Shown here: positions 43,011-52,021 of the stretch, piece by piece
Layout of the letters: every line of letters starts with the position of its first letter
Position numbering within the stretch: the stretch's first letter is position 1
Assembly: GCA_900468065.1 (NCBI GenBank)
Contig: UBTA01000008.1
Location: 22,770 to 86,769, forward strand
DNA: 64,000 bases
Reading direction: 5' to 3'
Source: Hyphomicrobiales bacterium
GTDB taxonomy: Bacteria > Pseudomonadota > Alphaproteobacteria > Rhizobiales > Rhizobiaceae
Position numbers and translations under genes: made by a program
The notes under the pieces: generated by a model
The model's database searches: none
Told to the model about the DNA's origin: nothing
Seen by the model: the letters and a program-made list of their open reading frames with translations, nothing else

Positions 43011-43861
43011 GACGCGAAGCCCCGCAAAAACTGAGCGATTACGGCCCGCTGTTCTTCCCGGCGATGATGCTCACCGTCTTCTTCGTCGTGCCGTTTGCGA
43101 CGATGATCGCCGTATCGTTCTTCCAGCGCCAGCAGGGCGGCTTTTACGTGCCGGCGTTCGAGCTGGCCAACTACCAGCGGTTCCTCAGCCTGTTCTTCGC
43201 CAATGTGCTCGGCTTCTCGCTGATGCTGGCGGTGACGGTGGCGATCTGCTGCATCGTCCTCGCCGTTCCCTTCACCTATCTTTTGACCCGCATGACGCGA
43301 AAAGTGCAGATCGTCTGGCTGGTGGCGCTGCTGTCGGTTCTGTCGCTGTCGGAGGTCATCATCGGATTTGCCTGGTCGACGCTGTTTTCGCGCACGGCCG
43401 GGATTACCAATCTGCTTGTGATGGCGGGCATCATGAGCGAAGCCAAGGCGCTGCTGCCAAGCTTTGGCGCGGTGCTGACCGGCATGGTCTATCAGGCCTT
43501 TCCCTATACGGTTCTGGTGCTTTACCCCGCGCTCGTCCGGCTTGACCCGACGTTGACGGAAGCGGCGCGCACGCTTGGCGCATCACCGGTCAAGGCGTTC
43601 TTCACGGTCGTCATTCCTGCCTTGCGCAACACCATTACCGCGACGCTGATTATGGTCTTCATCTTCGCGCTCGGCTCCTATCTCCTGCCGCAGCTTCTCG
43701 GCCGGCCGCAGCACTGGACCCTGTCGGTGCTGATTACCGATCAGGCGATTTATCAGTCGAACATGCCGTTTGCCGCGGCAATGGCGGTATTCCTGGTGCT
43801 GGTGACGCTGGGGCTGGTCGCTCTGACCGTGCTTGCCGGACGCAAGGGAGAAGCGGCATGA
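43007..43861 (+). CDS. ABC transporter permease, PotB-like
   Basis: The 284-residue protein has six hydrophobic segments and the inner-membrane permease EAA motif EAARTLGASPVKAFFTVVIP near residue 186, where the ATPase docks. It starts in the ATGA overlap with the ATPase gene. Length and topology fit PotB/FbpB-type subunits that precede a PotC-type partner. Confidence 0.9.
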   Translation: MRREAPQKLSDYGPLFFPAMMLTVFFVVPFATMIAVSFFQRQQGGFYVPAFELANYQRFLSLFFANVLGFSLMLAVTVAICCIVLAVPFTYLLTRMTRKVQIVWLVALLSVLSLSEVIIGFAWSTLFSRTAGITNLLVMAGIMSEAKALLPSFGAVLTGMVYQAFPYTVLVLYPALVRLDPTLTEAARTLGASPVKAFFTVVIPALRNTITATLIMVFIFALGSYLLPQLLGRPQHWTLSVLITDQAIYQSNMPFAAAMAVFLVLVTLGLVALTVLAGRKGEAA

Positions 43862-44658
43862 CGGGCGCGCTGAGCAAAGTCTATTTCTTCCTGATCGGCC
43901 TGTTTCTGGCTGCACCGATGATCGTCGTTGCCGGCGTGTCGGTAAATGCCAAGCAGACGCTGGCCTTTCCGCCGAAGGGTTTTTCGCTGTCCTGGTACGG
44001 CGAGATCTTCCTCAATCCGGAATGGCGTAACGCGCTGTTTGCCTCGCTGACCCTGGCCATCCTGTCGGCAGCACTGGCCGTTGCCATCGCCTTGCCGCTC
44101 GCCTGGTTCCTCTGGCGGCGGATTGCGCCATGGGCCAATATCTTCCAGCTGCTCGGCATCGCGCCGTTCACGCTGCCGCCGGTCATTACGGCCCTTGGCC
44201 TTTTGACCTTCTGGGCAACGACCGGCTTTTACGGCCAGCCCTGGACTGCCGTCGTCAGCCACGCGATCTTCTTCGTGACTCTGCCGCTGGTCACCCTGTC
44301 GCTCGGCTTCACCGCAATCGACCGTTCGCTGGTCGAGGCGGCTGCGACGATGGGCGCCGATGACCGGACGATCTTTCGCACCGTCGTGCTGCCATTGATC
44401 CTGCCCTATATCGTCTCGGGTTATGCGTTTGCCTTCGTGCTTTCGCTCAACGAATATATCGTTGCCTACATGACGGTCGGCTTCACCATGGAAACGCTGC
44501 CGATCAAGATCTTCAACGCGCTACGCTACGGCTATACGCCGACCATGGCGTCGGTTACCATCCTGTTCGTCGCGACTGCGGCGGTCATCTTCTCCCTTGT
44601 CGCGCGGTTCGGTGACCTACCGAAACTGCTCGGCGCCATGTCATCGGATGATACATGA
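43858..44658 (+). CDS. ABC transporter permease, PotC-like
   Basis: The 266-residue second permease has six hydrophobic segments and the EAA loop EAAATMGADDRTIFRTVVLP near residue 160. It pairs with the PotB-like subunit and overlaps both neighbours by four bases. The expected periplasmic binding protein is absent on both sides, so it must be encoded elsewhere or the system borrows one. Confidence 0.9.
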   Translation: MTGALSKVYFFLIGLFLAAPMIVVAGVSVNAKQTLAFPPKGFSLSWYGEIFLNPEWRNALFASLTLAILSAALAVAIALPLAWFLWRRIAPWANIFQLLGIAPFTLPPVITALGLLTFWATTGFYGQPWTAVVSHAIFFVTLPLVTLSLGFTAIDRSLVEAAATMGADDRTIFRTVVLPLILPYIVSGYAFAFVLSLNEYIVAYMTVGFTMETLPIKIFNALRYGYTPTMASVTILFVATAAVIFSLVARFGDLPKLLGAMSSDDT

Positions 44659-45437
44659 TCACGCTCGCCGCCTTGCAGATGAAATCGGAAAGCGGCGATA
44701 CCGCCGCCAATCTCGCGCGCATCGGACAGGCGGCACGGGACGCAGCAGTCAAGGGCGCCAGCCTACTGATCTCGCCGGAACTCGGGCTGACCGGCTATGG
44801 CGCCGGTGACATCATCCGCGAACTGGCGGAGCCTGCCGACGGTACGCTGGTCAAGCAGTTACAGCATATTTCGACCGAGACCGGCATTGCTATTATCGCG
44901 GGCTTTGCCGAAAAGGCCGAAGGCACCATTTTCAACAGCGCCGTCTATGTCGATGGTGCCGCTACTCCAGCCGTCTACCGGAAATCCAACCTTTACGGCG
45001 ACTATGAGCGGGGATTGTTTGCCGCCGCCGAGCCAGGCACCGTTTTGTTTGACCACCGCGGCGTCAAATGCGGCATGCTGATCTGCTACGATGTCGAATT
45101 CCCGGAAAACGTCCGGCGTCTGGCGCTTGCGGGCGCCGATGCCGTTCTGGTGCCGACGGCTTTGCCCGCCGGCTATTCCGGCACGTTCATTGCCGATCAC
45201 ATGATCCAGACACGCGCTTTCGAAAACCAGGTGTTCGTCGCCTATATCAATCATTGCGGCGCCGACGAGCGCTTTACCTTTGCCGGTTCGTCGCGCATTG
45301 CCGCGCCCGACGGTAGTCTTTTGGCAAATGCGGCCACCCATGGTGAAGCGCTGATGATCGTCACGGTCAATCCGGCCGACTTCAAGGTCTCCAGAAGTGA
45401 GAATACCTATCTGACGGACATGCGCGTTTCCGCATAA
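44655..45437 (+). CDS. Carbon-nitrogen hydrolase (nitrilase superfamily)
   Basis: The 260-residue protein carries the catalytic Glu42 (ISPELGLTG), Lys110 (VYRKSNLYGDYE) and Cys144 (GMLICYDVEFPE) of the nitrilase superfamily, which hydrolyses amides or carbamoyl compounds. It is translationally coupled (ATGA) to the permease gene, so it probably acts on the imported nitrogen compound: a polyamine-, omega-amide- or carbamoyl-type substrate. The length is typical of aliphatic amidase/N-carbamoylputrescine amidase-like members, but the exact substrate is uncertain. Confidence 0.88.
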   Translation: MITLAALQMKSESGDTAANLARIGQAARDAAVKGASLLISPELGLTGYGAGDIIRELAEPADGTLVKQLQHISTETGIAIIAGFAEKAEGTIFNSAVYVDGAATPAVYRKSNLYGDYERGLFAAAEPGTVLFDHRGVKCGMLICYDVEFPENVRRLALAGADAVLVPTALPAGYSGTFIADHMIQTRAFENQVFVAYINHCGADERFTFAGSSRIAAPDGSLLANAATHGEALMIVTVNPADFKVSRSENTYLTDMRVSA

Positions 45438-45533
45438 GCGCCATCACGATGCGGTGAGCGGTTTTCTTTTTCGACCGATGTGGAAACCATCCGGCCTGGC
45501 AGACCGTATCTCTCCAAACGCAAGGAGAGTATG

Positions 45534-46034
45534 ATGAAACGGTTTCTGGCAGCGCTGGTTGTTCCGTTGGCCGTGTTTTCGGCCATGCCGGCATTCGGGC
45601 AGGACACGATGATGGAGCGGTTCTTTCACGGTAAGACAACGGCTGCGGGATCGTTTTCCGCAATCAACGGCGTCAAACGGCAGTTCGACGTGGTTTTGGC
45701 CGGCCGGGTGCGGGGCGATACGCTGACCGTGCGGGAAGATTTCGTCTATTCCGACGGCGAACGGGATCGCAAGACCTGGCGCTTCGTGCGTACCGGTCCT
45801 GCGACATATTCGGGAACGCGCGAAGATGTGGTCGGCACCACGACGCTGCGGGTCGATGGCAACACGGCGCGCTTCACCTATCTCGTTGATCTCGATGCCG
45901 GCCCGGGCAGGAATATCGTGCGTTTCTACGATAAGATGGTTCTCGCCGGGGATGGCGCCACGATGGCCAATACCGCTACCGTCTGGAAATACATCTTCCC
46001 GGTGGCGCGTGTTAAGGTCGATTTCAAGCGCTAA
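45534..46034 (+). CDS. DUF3833-like secreted protein
   Basis: ATG 45534 (a second ATG directly upstream at 45531 is less well spaced from AAGGAG) gives 166 residues with a signal peptide (to about residue 22, MPAFG). The mature part has the DUF3833 pattern: [20 protein letters not shown], then [19 protein letters not shown] and [20 protein letters not shown]. Proteins of this family are small exported proteins of unknown role, often lipoproteins; here no lipobox cysteine is seen. Confidence 0.75.
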   Translation: MKRFLAALVVPLAVFSAMPAFGQDTMMERFFHGKTTAAGSFSAINGVKRQFDVVLAGRVRGDTLTVREDFVYSDGERDRKTWRFVRTGPATYSGTREDVVGTTTLRVDGNTARFTYLVDLDAGPGRNIVRFYDKMVLAGDGATMANTATVWKYIFPVARVKVDFKR

Positions 46035-46147
46035 AGCCTCCGGGTTCGTTCATCAATGGTGAACAATCTGTCCGTGCCGGGCCTCTTTATTCAACGGCGC
46101 GGGAAGCCGATATTCGCTTCAGACAATCACGAATGGAGGCGAGAGCC

Positions 46148-47101
46148 ATGAGCTTGCAACTGACAGGAATTCACCACCTGACCGCGATCACCGCAAATGC
46201 CAAGGAAAACCTGCGTTTCTACACCCAGGTCCTCGGCATGCGGCTGGTCAAGAAGGCTGTAAACCAGGACGATACCACCGCCTATCATCTGTTTTATGCC
46301 GACGGCGAGGCGACGCCGGGCACGGACCTGACTTTTTTCGACTGGCCCGTCAACCGCGAGAGCCGCGGCACGCACAGCGTTTCACGCACCGGCCTTCGCG
46401 TCGGCAGCCCGGACAGCATCGAATGGTGGAAGGCGCGGTTCGGCCAGCTGAGTATCGCATCCGAAGATATCGGCGAGATCGACGGCCGCCTGTCGCTCGA
46501 TTTCGAGGATGGCGAAGGCCAGCGTTTTCGCCTGATCGACGATGGCGGACTTGCGCCGTCGCATCCGTGGGACCGCAGTTCCGTTCCCGCCGAACACCAG
46601 ATCAAGGGTCTTGGCCCGATCACCATGAGTGTTCCGGATATCACCAATACGCAATTGGTTCTGGAGCAGGTGATGAACATGACCAAACAGCGCCAGTATC
46701 CGTCGCCTGATAGCAATGGCGAGGTGCATGTGTTCTCGATGGGTGAAGGTGGTCCGGCCGCCGAACTGCATGTCGTCGTTCAGCCCGGCCTGCCGGCTGC
46801 CCGCCAAGGCGCTGGCGCCGTTCACCACGTCGCGTTCCGCGCACCGGATGAAGCTGCGCTGCACGCATGGACCGAACGTCTGGAAGGGTTCCGCCTGCCG
46901 TCGAGCGGCGAGGTCGAGCGGTTCTATTTCCGCTCGCTCTATTTCCGCGAGCCGAACGGCATCCTGTTCGAGATCGCCACCGACGGACCCGGCTTTGCCG
47001 TCGATGAGCCGATGGCAACGCTGGGCGAAGGCCTGTCGCTGCCGCCGTTCCTGGAGCACAAGCGCGTCCAGATCGAGGCACGGTTGAAGCCGCTGGCATA
47101 G
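46148..47101 (+). CDS. Ring-cleaving dioxygenase, VOC superfamily (MhqO-like)
   Basis: ATG 46148, behind GGAGGCGAGAGCC, gives 317 residues with two VOC (glyoxalase) modules. Metal-binding His residues are in [13 protein letters not shown] (about 9) and [14 protein letters not shown] (about 220), with a Glu in [14 protein letters not shown]. MhqO-type enzymes cleave hydroquinones and protect against quinone stress. A terminator follows. The adjacent FMN reductase and the fused dioxygenase-hydrolase downstream suggest one detoxification group. Confidence 0.88.
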   Translation: MSLQLTGIHHLTAITANAKENLRFYTQVLGMRLVKKAVNQDDTTAYHLFYADGEATPGTDLTFFDWPVNRESRGTHSVSRTGLRVGSPDSIEWWKARFGQLSIASEDIGEIDGRLSLDFEDGEGQRFRLIDDGGLAPSHPWDRSSVPAEHQIKGLGPITMSVPDITNTQLVLEQVMNMTKQRQYPSPDSNGEVHVFSMGEGGPAAELHVVVQPGLPAARQGAGAVHHVAFRAPDEAALHAWTERLEGFRLPSSGEVERFYFRSLYFREPNGILFEIATDGPGFAVDEPMATLGEGLSLPPFLEHKRVQIEARLKPLA

Positions 47102-47112
47102 TTGCCGAAATC

Positions 47113-47141
47113 AAGCCGGGAGCACATCTCCCGGCTTTTTT
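47113..47141 (+). terminator. Rho-independent terminator after the VOC gene
   Basis: AGCCGGGAG pairs with CTCCCGGCT around CACAT and is followed by TTTTT. It starts 13 bases after the stop codon. Confidence 0.9.
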
Positions 47142-47200
47142 GTCTGTACTTTTTCCCATTTCGCCGCATGCTTCCGGCAAAGCAAAGAGGATTCTTGTAT

Positions 47201-47758
47201 ATGATAAAATTGATCGGCATTTCCGGAAGCCTGCGAAAGGCGTCGTTCAACACCGCTCTTTTGAAAACGGCTATGACGCTTGCACCGGAAGGTGTGACGT
47301 TCACGTCGGGCACGATCGAGGGCATTCCGCTTTATAATGCCGATGTCGAGCGCGAAGGCGTGCCGGAGGCCGTGCAACTGCTGAAGGACCAGATCGCCGC
47401 TGCTGATGGCGTCATTCTTTTCACGCCGGAGTACAACAACTCAATGCCGGGTGTTTTCAAGAACGCCATTGACTGGGTGAGCTCGTCGATGACCGGCGCG
47501 CCGAACGTTTTTGCCGGACGCGCCTTTGCCATTGCCGGGACATCGCCCGGGCCTTTTGGAACATTGCTCAGCCAGAATGCCTGGCTATCCGTGCTTCGCA
47601 CACTTGGCGCCGACCTCTGGTCCGGCAAGCGGCTGATGCTGCCGAAGGCGGGATCGCTGTTCGACAAGGAAGGGCATCTGATCGACGAAGACGCCAAGGC
47701 GAGGCTGAAGGCCTTTGTCGAGGCTTTCGCTGGCCATGTTGCGGCGAAGGCGGCGTAG
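47201..47758 (+). CDS. NADPH-dependent FMN reductase (ChrR/azoreductase-like)
   Basis: ATG 47201 gives 185 residues. The flavodoxin-like FMN phosphate loop is GISGSLRKASFNTALL (about 5-20) and the second FMN motif is FTPEYNNSMPGVFKNAIDW (about 75-93). Such enzymes perform two-electron reduction of quinones, chromate or azo compounds, avoiding semiquinone radicals. The frame extension to 47102 crosses the terminator and is rejected. The gene converges on the fused dioxygenase gene. Confidence 0.9.
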   Translation: MIKLIGISGSLRKASFNTALLKTAMTLAPEGVTFTSGTIEGIPLYNADVEREGVPEAVQLLKDQIAAADGVILFTPEYNNSMPGVFKNAIDWVSSSMTGAPNVFAGRAFAIAGTSPGPFGTLLSQNAWLSVLRTLGADLWSGKRLMLPKAGSLFDKEGHLIDEDAKARLKAFVEAFAGHVAAKAA

Positions 47759-47773
47759 GTTTTGCCGGGGACG

Positions 47774-49330
47774 TCACTCCCCGATCGTTTGCAACCATTC
47801 CCTGACAGCGTTTGCGTCCATCGGCCCGATCTCGTGGCCGGCCTTCAGCGTGACGGTCGCGAGGGTCGCTCCTGCATTGCGCAAAACAGCCTCCAGCGGC
47901 GGAGCGTAGCGGGAATAGCCATCGGTCTTTCCCGTCACCGTCAGGATGTCGGTGCCGGAAAGATCCGCTTCAGGCACGGTGTCCAACGGGTTCATCATCC
48001 GCAATAGGGCAGCCTTGCGGATCAGTCCGGGATGCAGCAGCATGGTTGCGATCAGCATGTTGGCGCCATTGGAATAGCCGACGAAAATCATCTTGTCTCG
48101 GTCAAGGCCATAGGCCGAAACAGCTCCGTCGATCATCGCAATGAAGGCTTCGGATTCCGAGGCAATGTCTTTCTGGTCAAAGGTGAAAGGCGTAAGCCTG
48201 CGGAAGAACCGGGGGTGGCCTTCCTCGGTGCTGCGACCTCTGAGACTGAGAAGCAGTGCGTTCGGGGCGATCTGGCGGCCGAGCGGCAGCAGACTGGTTT
48301 CGTTGGCGCCGCTGCCGTGCAGAAGCACCAGCGTGCTGCCGTCGGGATGGTCCGCCTGGTGCAGGCGGTGAATGAACGGCAGGTCGCGCTCGGTGAAACG
48401 CTCCTCGCCGGGCAGTCCGAATTGCGGCAGCATGACGAGATTGTCCTGCAGATTGCCGCCGAAATGCTCGGGCACGAACAGCTTCGTTCCCAGCGTCTGC
48501 GGGCTTTCGTCCACCATCATGCCGGGCGCATCGGTGGCGAATTCGAACAGCGTTCCGCCCGGCTCGCGGACATAGAGCGAATAGAAATATTTGCGGTCAT
48601 GGGCATTGATCTGACCGGCGTCTTCCGCCTCGAGCTGCATCCGCAGACCCTTGACCGCTGCCTCGCTTACGGCGCGAAACGCAATATGGTCGATGGTGCC
48701 GGTGCCGGGCGCCGCCGTCCAGAAACCGCCGGCATCACGGACGTCGATGATATCGCCGGAATCGGAGACAAGGCGCCGGATCGCATCCGTCCGATCAGCC
48801 TCGGCATAACCGAAATGCCGGGTGACGAAAGCCGCCGTACCATCGGGCGTGGCCGTCAGGATCGTTGTGCCGCGCAACCGCCGGATCGCGTCGCCTTGCG
48901 GAATGTCAGATGCAACATTGATGGAAGGGGAGGTCACGACATTGCTGCCGACCAGCTTGACGATGACGCCGTCGGGATCCTTCAGCCGGATGACGGGCTC
49001 GCCGAATTCATGCGTCGGGCCGGTCGCCGTCACATTGTACCGAAGCGCGCGGGTGAGCCAGAAGCCGATGCTTTCCGGGGCAATGGCAAAGGCGATCTCG
49101 CTCGGCTGGCCGTGACCGACGCGGCCGGGCGCGCCGTCTTCCCAGACGAGGAACGAGACCAGTGACCCGGGAGAGCCTGCAGCATCGCCATAGAACAGAT
49201 GCAGCTGCGCCGCATCCTCGAAACCCGCTGTCCGCTTGACGAGGCGCAGGCCGAGAAAGCCCGCGTAGAAATCGACGTTGGGCTGAACTTTGCGCGTGAT
49301 CAGGGTGATGTGGTGAATGCCGCTTGTCAT
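47774..49330 (-). CDS. Fusion of VOC ring-cleaving dioxygenase and carboxylesterase-type hydrolase
   Basis: ATG 49330 gives 518 residues. Residues 1-305 form a two-module VOC dioxygenase like MhqO (SGIHHITLITRKVQPN, GTIDHIAFRAVSEA, GGTLFEFATDAPGM). Residues about 325-518 form an alpha/beta hydrolase of the phospholipase/carboxylesterase type (oxyanion GSGANE, nucleophile Ser in FVGYSNGANM, His in KAGHEIGP). In Bacillus, MhqO and MhqD are separate products of a quinone-resistance operon; here the two activities are joined. The frame continues open to 49435, giving a would-be signal-like stretch, but the ATG at 49330 begins exactly at the family start. Confidence 0.85.
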   Translation of the reverse strand: MTSGIHHITLITRKVQPNVDFYAGFLGLRLVKRTAGFEDAAQLHLFYGDAAGSPGSLVSFLVWEDGAPGRVGHGQPSEIAFAIAPESIGFWLTRALRYNVTATGPTHEFGEPVIRLKDPDGVIVKLVGSNVVTSPSINVASDIPQGDAIRRLRGTTILTATPDGTAAFVTRHFGYAEADRTDAIRRLVSDSGDIIDVRDAGGFWTAAPGTGTIDHIAFRAVSEAAVKGLRMQLEAEDAGQINAHDRKYFYSLYVREPGGTLFEFATDAPGMMVDESPQTLGTKLFVPEHFGGNLQDNLVMLPQFGLPGEERFTERDLPFIHRLHQADHPDGSTLVLLHGSGANETSLLPLGRQIAPNALLLSLRGRSTEEGHPRFFRRLTPFTFDQKDIASESEAFIAMIDGAVSAYGLDRDKMIFVGYSNGANMLIATMLLHPGLIRKAALLRMMNPLDTVPEADLSGTDILTVTGKTDGYSRYAPPLEAVLRNAGATLATVTLKAGHEIGPMDANAVREWLQTIGE

Positions 49331-49450
49331 GTCTTCAAATCCATTGCTTTGACCGCACAAAAGCAGCAAACAGAGTGCTGCGCCAGCACTTCTGCGGAAA
49401 CAGATTGTCCACCGCATGAACGCCCCAACGAACACTCGTCGCGACCGCCC

Positions 49451-50317
49451 TTAGCTGATTCCCTGCCGATCTTTTGCAAGGAACGCCTTGAAGGCATCGG
49501 CATAGTCCGGATGCCAGCGCGACAATGGCGGACGGTTTTCAATGATGTCGCCGGCCGCCCAGAGGATGCGTTTTTCATCGGTCGGACGCGCGATGTCATT
49601 GTCCGGGCAGAGAATGTAGAAATCGCCGCCTTCAAGGCTCTGCATCATGAAATCGACCGTCTCCTGCGCGGTCCAGGCAGCGTCCGGCTTTTCCGTGCGG
49701 CCGTTTGCAGTCAGCCCGGTATAGACGAAGCCGGGGATCAGCAGATGGGCGGTGATGTTGCAATCGGCCGTGTTGCGCAGATCGTGCTGAAGCGCTTCGG
49801 TAAAGGCTTTGACACCGGCTTTCGCGACATTGTAGGCGGGATCGCCGGGCGGGGTGGTGATGCCCTGCTTGGAGCCTGTATTGATGATGAGCCCGCTCTG
49901 GCCGTGCGCGATCATTGCGGGCGCAAAGATGCGGGAGCCGTTGATGACGCCCCAGAGATTGACCGCAAAGACTTTTTCCCACGCATCCTGCGGGCCGAAA
50001 ATTGCACTGCCGGGCTGGATGCCGGCATTGTTCATCAGTACATGCACCCGGCCGAAGCGTGCGATTGCCCCCGCTTCCAAAGCCCTGAGAGAATCGGTGC
50101 TCGATACGTCCGTCGCGATCGCTATGACACTGCCGGGGCCATGCGGGGAAATGGCTGCCGTTTCCCGGGCGGCCTTGTCCAGACGGTCACCCGGTAGATC
50201 AGCGAGCACGACATTCATGCCCAGTCCGGCAAAGCGCCTGGCGGCGGCAAGTCCGATGCCGGATGCTGCTCCGGTCACGACGGCGACATGGTTGCTGGCA
50301 AAGGCTGGATGATTCAT
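49451..50317 (-). CDS. Short-chain dehydrogenase/reductase
   Basis: ATG 50317 gives 288 residues; ATG 50326 is an alternative. The Rossmann motif TGAASGIG is near residue 15, NNAG near 95, Ser in the catalytic region, and YNVAKAG near 160 carries the Tyr-x3-Lys pair. It is a classical SDR using NAD(P). The substrate is unknown. It stands upstream of the fused dioxygenase gene in the same direction (about 120 bases apart) and may belong to the same detoxification group. Confidence 0.88.
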   Translation of the reverse strand: MNHPAFASNHVAVVTGAASGIGLAAARRFAGLGMNVVLADLPGDRLDKAARETAAISPHGPGSVIAIATDVSSTDSLRALEAGAIARFGRVHVLMNNAGIQPGSAIFGPQDAWEKVFAVNLWGVINGSRIFAPAMIAHGQSGLIINTGSKQGITTPPGDPAYNVAKAGVKAFTEALQHDLRNTADCNITAHLLIPGFVYTGLTANGRTEKPDAAWTAQETVDFMMQSLEGGDFYILCPDNDIARPTDEKRILWAAGDIIENRPPLSRWHPDYADAFKAFLAKDRQGIS

Positions 50318-50489
50318 GGCTTCCATCTCATTTTCGAGGGCATGGTCTTGGATGGAAAACTAGGCGGGCTGGGGGGAGAAGTCCACCATGGCCGTGGGCC
50401 GTCCCCTTGCAGGAAGGAGAACCGGCCCTAATTTTCAAGAGAATTCACAGTCCTGCTGTCCTATCCTGACATTGCCGCAAAGGAACCCA

Positions 50490-51245
50490 ATGGCCGCGCC
50501 GAAGACCCGTAACAACCGACAGACGCCATGCGAACAATGTCCTTTGCGGGCGCTCCCGCATTTCCGCGAGTTCAAGCCGGACGAACTGGAGTTCGTTTCC
50601 AACTTCAAGACTGGCGAAATGGCCGTCGATGCGGGTACGACGATCCTGGTGGAAGGATCGCACAGCGCGCATCTGTTCACCGTGCTGTCGGGCTGGGGCT
50701 TTCGCTACAAGATGCTCGACGATGGGCGCCGGCAGATCCTCAATTACATGATGCCGGGGGATCTGATCGGTCTGCAGGGCAGTCTGATGGGCGAAATGCA
50801 GCATTCGGTCGAAGCGCTATCGCCCATCACCCTATGCGTTTTCGAACGCGACAAACTCGGTACGCTCTACCGGAATTATCCCGACCTTGGCTATGATCTC
50901 ACCTGGATTGCCGCGCAGGAAGAACGCATTCTCGATGAAAACCTCCTGAGTATCGGACGCCGGTCGGCGCTCGAGCGGGCGGCTTATCTCTTGGCCTTCC
51001 TCTATCAGCGCGCCAAGGCAAGCAATCTCTTCAAGGGCGAACGTGTCTCCATTCCGATCACGCAGCAGCACGTGGCCGATACGCTCGGGCTTTCCATCGT
51101 TCACACCAACAAGACCTTGAAAAAACTCGGTGAGCGCAAGCTCATCCGCTGGGCCGATCGCGGCTGCGATATCCTGGATGACGAAGGACTGATGAAGATC
51201 TCGGGCTGGGAAGGATATCCCGAACAGCACCGTCCGTTCATCTGA
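50490..51245 (+). CDS. Crp/Fnr-family transcriptional regulator
   Basis: ATG 50490, behind AAAGGAACCC, gives 251 residues. An effector beta-barrel (about residues 35-140) is followed by a dimerisation helix and a winged helix-turn-helix with ITQQHVADTLGLSIVHTNKT near residue 190. The N-terminus has CEQCPLRALPHF (Cys14, Cys17), only two of the cysteines that an Fnr iron-sulfur sensor would need, so oxygen sensing by a cluster is doubtful. It is divergent from the SDR gene and may regulate it or the response regulator downstream. Confidence 0.88.
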   Translation: MAAPKTRNNRQTPCEQCPLRALPHFREFKPDELEFVSNFKTGEMAVDAGTTILVEGSHSAHLFTVLSGWGFRYKMLDDGRRQILNYMMPGDLIGLQGSLMGEMQHSVEALSPITLCVFERDKLGTLYRNYPDLGYDLTWIAAQEERILDENLLSIGRRSALERAAYLLAFLYQRAKASNLFKGERVSIPITQQHVADTLGLSIVHTNKTLKKLGERKLIRWADRGCDILDDEGLMKISGWEGYPEQHRPFI

Positions 51246-51386
51246 GGCACTGCCGGTGCTCCATTGCGGTTTAATCGCGTCGGGACGTGTCTTATTTAAA
51301 TGCCAGCTCCCGTTTCATGCAATACTTGTCTGTTCCAAGACCGCGCTCCAATAGTGCGGGATGATTTGCAGACAGGACCCTAATCG

Positions 51387-51770
51387 GTGGCGCTCACGGA
51401 AATTCCAGTGTCGATCAAGCGCGTGCTGGTGCTGGAAGACAATTTCATCATCGCCCTTGAAGCCGAGGATATTCTGAAATCGATCGGCGTTGATCATGTC
51501 GAGATCGCCTGCAACGTTGCCGAGGCGCAGGCTCTGATTAGGGAACAGTCCTTCGATTTTGCCTTTCTCGACATCAATCTGGGTTCTCAAACGAGTTTCG
51601 ACTTCGCCGCTCTCTTGATCGAACGCGGCATGGCTTTCGGCTTTGTCAGCGGTTATGGCGACGACTTCGTCTTTCCGGTCGCGTTGCGCGACATATCGCG
51701 CATCACCAAGCCTTTCAACGAAAGCTCGATGGCCAGCCTTCTGGCTAGTGTAATGGCCAGCCGGGCTTAA
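51387..51770 (+). CDS. Single-domain response regulator
   Basis: The 127-residue protein starts at GTG 51387. It is a CheY-like receiver without an output domain: acidic pair in VLEDNF, phosphoacceptor Asp62 (FAFLDINLG), Ser/Thr position in GFVSGYGDD, and Lys in RITKPFNE. Such proteins act as phosphorelay intermediates or modulators, often with HWE kinases in rhizobia. No kinase is adjacent; a Crp/Fnr gene precedes it. Confidence 0.85.
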   Translation: MALTEIPVSIKRVLVLEDNFIIALEAEDILKSIGVDHVEIACNVAEAQALIREQSFDFAFLDINLGSQTSFDFAALLIERGMAFGFVSGYGDDFVFPVALRDISRITKPFNESSMASLLASVMASRA

Positions 51771-52021
51771 ACTCTCTCCGATACCTGATTTTCGCCATTC
51801 CGGTTCCAGTGAGCTTCGCGCTGCTCAACCCGCGGTTTTCGCTATGCTTATGTAAAAAATCCGCATAGCTTCAATTACCGTAAACGCGGTGAGGGGCACG
51901 GTTGCTCATCTTGTAACGAATGATTTCCGTCGATCTCATCCGCTTGTCATCGATGTGGGTCGCGTATATTGAGGGGCCACAATAAATGGTTCGGCTTGAA
52001 TATCGGAACGAGCGGGCGCAG

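Noticed and set aside
50490..51245. An oxygen-sensing Fnr/FixK-type regulator
   Set aside because: Only Cys14 and Cys17 of the N-terminal cluster region are present; the spacing and further cysteines of FnrN are missing, so only the general Crp/Fnr family is claimed.
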